DNA of 64,000 bases from positions 181,408 through 245,407 of the forward strand of contig CAVVWD010000020.1 in assembly GCA_963751835.1 (NCBI GenBank). The letters run 5' to 3'. Origin of the DNA: JACVRW01 sp963751835 (lineage in GTDB: Bacteria; Actinomycetota; Thermoleophilia; Solirubrobacterales; Thermoleophilaceae). This document shows positions 60,514 to 64,000 of the stretch, one piece after another (positions within the stretch are counted from its first letter, which is position 1; each line of letters begins with the position of its first letter). Made by a program: the position numbers and the translations under genes. A model generated the notes under the pieces. That model was not told the DNA's origin, made no database searches, and was given only the letters and a program-made list of their open reading frames with translations.

Positions 60514-62925
60514 CTAGGCCGTGGATGCGTGCACCGCAGCCATCTGCTCATGCTCTTCGTGCAGGCGCTGCTCGAGCTCCTCGTGCTCCTCGCCCGTCGG
60601 GGTGAGGTGCGGCTTGAGGTCGAAGGTCACCACCTTGATCTCCCCGGTGAAGGGGAAGGGCGAGCGATCCTCGTAGCTGCGGTCCACGGGCAGGCCGTTG
60701 TCGCGGCCGATGTCCATGCCCGCGTAGGCGTTGAAGCGGAGCGAAACGGTGCGGTCCATTCGCCCGCCGCCCACCTCCGAGTCGTTGACGAACAGCGTGA
60801 CCTGGCCACCGGTGCCCGGCTTCGCCTCGTCGGCGGCGAACTCCATGCGGACGTTCACCTCGCCGGCGGGCAGCGGCTCGGATGCCTCCTGTGTGTAGAC
60901 GTAGACGCCCATCGTCGAGTAGGTGTGCTTGAGCACCCCGTCGTCGACGAACAGCGCAAACCCGCCGAGGTGGTCGGCCTCCGCGACGATCACGCCCTCC
61001 ACGCCGTCGTCGGGCACCACGATGTCGGCGCTGATCGAGTACGAGTGCCCGTAGACCCTCGGGATCATCCCCGTGGCGACGTTCTGCACGTCGGAGCGGT
61101 AGTGGAACTTCGTCCGGCCGACCATCGGCGGCAGGATGCCGAAGAACACGCTGTATCCCCCGAGCATCGGCAGCACGTTGTATCGCTCGGCGTCCTCCCA
61201 GAAGGCGGCCTTGAGCTCCGCGAGCTTGCTCGGGTTCTCCGTCGCGATATCCCTGGCCTGGGAGAAATCGTCCGGCAGGTAGTAGAGCTCCCATTCCTGC
61301 GTGTCGGGGTCGTAGACGTCCGGAGCGAACTTGCTCAGCGTCTCCATCGTGATGTCCCAGGGGAGCTTGAACGGCTTGCAGCTCGCCCACCAGCCGTCCT
61401 TGTACATCCCGTAGTAGCCGAAGCTCTCGAAGTACTGCCGCGTGTGGCGCTCCTCGGCCCCGGCGTCGGTGAACGTGTGGGCGAAGCTCGTGCCCTCGAT
61501 CGGCTTCTGCTCGATCCCGTCCACGCGCACGGGCTGCGGGATCCCCGCAACCTCGAGGATGGTTGGCGCGATGTCGATGCAGTGGGTGAACTGCTCGCGC
61601 AACCCGCCCTTGTCCTTGATCCGCCGCGGCCACGAGACCACCATCGGGTCGCGGGCTCCGCCGAGGTAGGAGGCGAGCTGCTTGCCCCACTGGAACGGGG
61701 CGTTGCCGGCCCAGCCCCAGCAGGCGGAATAGTGCGGCGCGGTCAGCGGACCCCCCCACGCGTCGAGGCCGCCGAACTGCTCGATCAGCTCGAGCTGCTG
61801 ATCCTCGGTGAGCACGATCCCGTTGTGGACTATGAGCTCGTTGAACCCGCCGGTGAGCGTGCCCTCCATGCTGGCGCCGTTGTCGCCCCAGATGTAGATC
61901 ACGAGCGTGTCGTCGAGCTCACCCAGCTCCTCCAACGCGTCGAGCAGCCGGCCGACGTTGTAATCCGCGTTCTCCTGGTAGCCCGCGTAGACCTCCATCT
62001 GCCGGGCGTAGAGCTTCTTCTGTGCGTCCGTCAGCGAGTCCCAGGCCGGCATCACGTCGTTCCGGGGCGTGAGCTCCGCGTCCTCCGGAATGACGCCGAG
62101 CTTCTTCTGGCGCTCGAACGTTGCCTCGCGGTAACGGTCCCAGCCCTCGTCAAAGCGGCCCGCGTACTTGTCGGCCCAGTGCTTGGGGACGTGGTGAGGC
62201 GCGTGAGCGCACCCGGTCGAGAAGTACATGAAGAACGGCTTCTGCTCGTCCTGCGCCCGCACCCCGTGCAGCCACTCGATCGCCTTGTCGGACATCGCGT
62301 CCGGGAAGTAGAAGTCCTTGTCCTCCGGCACGCCGATCGTGGTGTTGTTCTCGGTGATCACGGGATCGAACTGGCCCGCCTCGCCGCCGAGGAAGCCCCA
62401 GAAGTAGTCGAAGCCCCAGGCGTTCGGCCAGCGGTCGAACGGGCCAGCCGGGCCCTGCACGTGGTCGGGGGTCAGGTGCCACTTGCCGAAGGCCGAGGTG
62501 ACGTAGCCGTTCATCTGCAGCGTTTTGGCGACGGGCGCGCAGCTCTTGGGCAGCTGGGCCATGTATCCGGGGAACGGGCCGGGGAGCTCGCCGAGCGAGC
62601 CGAACCCGACGGAGTGGTGATTGCGGCCGGTCAGGGTCGCCGCCCTGGTGGGCGAGCACACCGCGGTGACGTGGAAGCGGTTGTAGCGCAGGCCCTCGTC
62701 GGCGACCCGCGTCAGGTTCGGCGTCTCCACCGGGCCGCCGAAGGTCTCCGGGTTGCCGAAGCCGGCGTCGTCGATCAGCACGAGCAGCACGTTCGGAGCC
62801 CCCAGGGGCGGGCGCACCGGTGCCAGCATGGTCCAGTCGGCCTTCGAGTCCTTCAGGGTACGAGTGATCTTCCCCTTGAACTCCGGGTCGGGCATCGGAA
62901 GCACGGTGCGGTCGATCGACTCCAT
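60514..62925 (-). CDS. Large arylsulfatase, type I
   Basis: This 803-aa sulfatase has metal site VLIDDAGFG, modification motif C90-S-P-T-R followed by AATLTGR, and GKWHLTP and WGDNGASMEG later. The C-terminal 200 residues form an extra beta domain (VTLFVNDSEVGGGRMDRTVSLRF) found in large bacterial arylsulfatases. There is no signal peptide. Formylglycine would come from the FGE at 12488. A copy of the shared motif is 62 bp upstream. Substrate unknown; it is monocistronic. Confidence 0.92.
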   Translation of the reverse strand: MESIDRTVLPMPDPEFKGKITRTLKDSKADWTMLAPVRPPLGAPNVLLVLIDDAGFGNPETFGGPVETPNLTRVADEGLRYNRFHVTAVCSPTRAATLTGRNHHSVGFGSLGELPGPFPGYMAQLPKSCAPVAKTLQMNGYVTSAFGKWHLTPDHVQGPAGPFDRWPNAWGFDYFWGFLGGEAGQFDPVITENNTTIGVPEDKDFYFPDAMSDKAIEWLHGVRAQDEQKPFFMYFSTGCAHAPHHVPKHWADKYAGRFDEGWDRYREATFERQKKLGVIPEDAELTPRNDVMPAWDSLTDAQKKLYARQMEVYAGYQENADYNVGRLLDALEELGELDDTLVIYIWGDNGASMEGTLTGGFNELIVHNGIVLTEDQQLELIEQFGGLDAWGGPLTAPHYSACWGWAGNAPFQWGKQLASYLGGARDPMVVSWPRRIKDKGGLREQFTHCIDIAPTILEVAGIPQPVRVDGIEQKPIEGTSFAHTFTDAGAEERHTRQYFESFGYYGMYKDGWWASCKPFKLPWDITMETLSKFAPDVYDPDTQEWELYYLPDDFSQARDIATENPSKLAELKAAFWEDAERYNVLPMLGGYSVFFGILPPMVGRTKFHYRSDVQNVATGMIPRVYGHSYSISADIVVPDDGVEGVIVAEADHLGGFALFVDDGVLKHTYSTMGVYVYTQEASEPLPAGEVNVRMEFAADEAKPGTGGQVTLFVNDSEVGGGRMDRTVSLRFNAYAGMDIGRDNGLPVDRSYEDRSPFPFTGEIKVVTFDLKPHLTPTGEEHEELEQRLHEEHEQMAAVHASTA

Positions 62926-62987
62926 TCGACTCTCCTTCGGGGTCGTACTTGATCTGAACCGATCGAACTACGCCCCACCGGTCGGCG

Positions 62988-63009
62988 CATCGTCCGATGG
63001 GGATGAAGT
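62988..63009 (-). promoter_or_regulatory. Shared 22-bp motif, copy 7 (large arylsulfatase)
   Basis: ACTTCAT, spacer CCCCATCG, GACGATG on the minus strand; 62 bp upstream of the arylsulfatase start. Confidence 0.62.
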
Positions 63010-63023
63010 TTCGTGGCGTGTCG

Positions 63024-63833
63024 TTAGCCCCGCGGCCTCAGGTCCCTGATCGCTTCCCGCAGCGCGTCAATGGTCTCGCTGAGTCTCCTCTGCAGGTCAC
63101 GGTTCCTGTCGAGCGTCCTCTGCAGGTCGATGTTTCTCTCGAGCGTCCGCAGCAGGTCGATGTTCCTTTCGAGCGTCCGCTGCAGGTCAAGGTTCCTATC
63201 GAGCGTCCGCTGCAGGTCACGGGTCCGGTCGAGACTTCTCTGCATGCCGCTTGGGGAGGGCGCCTGGCGGTTCGCTCTGTTGGCCTGGGCCTCGGCAAGC
63301 GCCGCCTGCTTGTCCGCCTGATTGATGCGGGCGCCTGCGAGAGCCTCCTGCGCCAGGGCTCTGCGGGCTGAGGCGTTGCTCTCGGCCTGACTCGCAAGAG
63401 CGGCCTGGGACTGCGCCCGAAAAGTCTGCGACTCGGCTTGCGTGGCGTCCAGCGCGGCGCGCCTGGCCTCTTGGCTCTGTGAGGTCTGGCGTAGGGCGGC
63501 CTCTCGCCGCTCTTGGGACTCCTCGAACAGGGAGATCAGCTCTGCGGTGTTGTCCCCGCTCCGGTTAAGCAGGATCGTGGAGAGCGTCAGTGCCCAGGCC
63601 ACGCCTAGGACGAGGACAACCAGCGCGGCCCAAGCCCAGCGCCGCCACTTGTCGTGTTCGCTCCGTCCATGCTCCTCCGAGTTCGGCGGCTCTCCTTCGG
63701 TGCCATTCGAGTCGAAGTCGGTGTCGTCGTAGTCCCGACCGGAATCGTCCGGGGGCGCTGTTAGATCGTCGCTGTCTTCCCCATCACCAGTCGGCGGGTC
63801 GTCCTGCCAATCGTCTGGGTCCCTTTCGACCAT
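63024..63833 (-). CDS. Single-pass membrane protein with decapeptide-repeat tail
   Basis: This 269-aa protein has a very acidic cytoplasmic N-terminus (residues 1-60), one membrane helix (67-89), an extracytoplasmic alanine/glutamine-rich coiled region (95-190) and a C-terminal stretch of ten-residue repeats, R-[TS]-L-[DE]-R-[NT]-x-D-L-[QL], five clear copies at 199-248 and a degenerate sixth. Ten-residue spacing is unusual for a coiled coil, which needs seven or eleven. Function unknown. Confidence 0.75.
   Translation of the reverse strand: MVERDPDDWQDDPPTGDGEDSDDLTAPPDDSGRDYDDTDFDSNGTEGEPPNSEEHGRSEHDKWRRWAWAALVVLVLGVAWALTLSTILLNRSGDNTAELISLFEESQERREAALRQTSQSQEARRAALDATQAESQTFRAQSQAALASQAESNASARRALAQEALAGARINQADKQAALAEAQANRANRQAPSPSGMQRSLDRTRDLQRTLDRNLDLQRTLERNIDLLRTLERNIDLQRTLDRNRDLQRRLSETIDALREAIRDLRPRG
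63090..63239 (-). repeat. Five 30-bp tandem repeats in coding DNA
   Basis: Five 30-bp units encode the decapeptide repeats of the membrane protein. Units differ at a few bases each, so the array is not brand-new. Copy number could vary between strains by slippage. Confidence 0.85.
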
Positions 63834-63892
63834 TTCTCACTCCTTTGCCGGCTCGCGGGGCGGCGCCCGATAGCAATCAGCGGTCATGCAAA

Positions 63893-64000
63893 TCAGGTGA
63901 GCTGGTAATCACGATCGACGGCCTTGAGCGGGCCGGGAATCGGCAGTTGGGGCTCCGAACGCGTCTCGATCAGACCGCGTTTCCGCGCGCGCTCCACCGC
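63893..64000 (-). CDS. C-terminal end of a gene that continues beyond the window
   Basis: An open minus-strand frame enters from the window edge and encodes 35 residues ending RARKRGLIETRSEPQLPIPGPLKAVDRDYQLT, with TGA at 63893-63895. The composition is protein-like. The family cannot be named from this fragment. It ends 60 bp before the start of the repeat-bearing membrane gene on the same strand. Confidence 0.45.
   Translation of the reverse strand, partial: AVERARKRGLIETRSEPQLPIPGPLKAVDRDYQLT

Noticed and set aside
60490..60515. A copy of the motif before the DUF1269-like gene
   Set aside because: CATCGGTCGTGGATGCAAC is similar but two bases shorter and lacks the ATGA core.
60463..62952. 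Plus-strand frame of more than 800 codons opposite the large arylsulfatase
   Set aside because: Valine-, arginine- and leucine-rich shadow; the minus strand carries the sulfatase active-site motifs.
63090..63239. CRISPR array
   Set aside because: Repeats are contiguous 30-bp units without spacers, stay in frame and encode a decapeptide; no cas genes are present.

Overview
The window is GC-rich, densely packed DNA from a high-GC Gram-positive bacterium. Gene content suggests an actinobacterial lineage, possibly Thermoleophilia/Solirubrobacterales: a propane-monooxygenase operon of the Gordonia/Rhodococcus type, GTG/TTG starts in GTGA/ATGA overlaps, an MmpL-type exporter, an ANTAR regulator, a kinase-propeller-receptor fusion, and many DUF6325/SHOCT/amphi-Trp type small proteins. 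No phage genes, insertion sequences, rRNA operon, CRISPR array or complete tRNA were found. The assignment is inference from gene families, not from a marker gene.

Layout. 1-9.9 kb: a propane monooxygenase operon (prmA partial, prmB, prmC, prmD, amidohydrolase, MIP18-like protein, Zn-alcohol dehydrogenase, dedicated GroEL), followed by a VOC protein and two small genes. 10-13.4 kb: an arylsulfatase with its formylglycine-generating enzyme. 13.5-14.7 kb: an encapsulin nanocompartment with encapsulated-ferritin cargo. 14.7-19.6 kb: a zinc-ribbon protein, a winged-helix regulator, a flippase-like membrane protein, and quinol-dependent nitric oxide reductase coupled to a membrane protein carrying a transposase-type zinc motif. 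20.2-25.9 kb: a STAS protein, transaldolase, fatty-acid desaturase, a repeat protein and two tandem DMT transporters. 26-33 kb: an MmpL-type transporter, a LuxR-type two-component system (kinase frameshifted) and an ANTAR regulator. 33.2-38.8 kb: a YHS permease and a seven-gene Mrp/Mbh-type cation antiporter module. 39.5-46 kb: a Ser/Thr kinase-propeller-receptor fusion broken by several frameshifts, MarR and TetR regulators with visible operators, and a ProC-like reductase. 46.8-49.9 kb: a SulP permease and an AI-2E family transporter. 50-64 kb: an apparent stress/envelope island of small proteins (SHOCT, amphi-Trp, DUF2252, DUF7144, DUF6325), a CPA1 antiporter, an HD-like protein, a second large arylsulfatase and a repeat-bearing membrane protein, interrupted by broken genes at 57-60 kb.

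The most interesting signal is a 22-bp motif, A-[ACT]-[AT]-TCAT-N8-G-[AG]-[CT]-GATG. It occurs seven times between 51.4 and 63.0 kb. Read in one fixed orientation, every copy lies about 60-200 bp upstream of a start codon: amphi-Trp, DUF2252, DUF7144, the CPA1 antiporter, a small membrane protein, DUF6325 and the large arylsulfatase. It looks like the operator or promoter element of an undescribed regulon.

A second theme is gene damage. At least six genes are split by single-base frameshifts or an in-frame amber codon (sensor kinase, kinase fusion, TetR, methyltransferase, GNAT, SnoaL, DUF1269/SHOCT). Some of this may be assembly error; the 57-60 kb cluster, which also holds truncated pieces of other families, looks like real decay.
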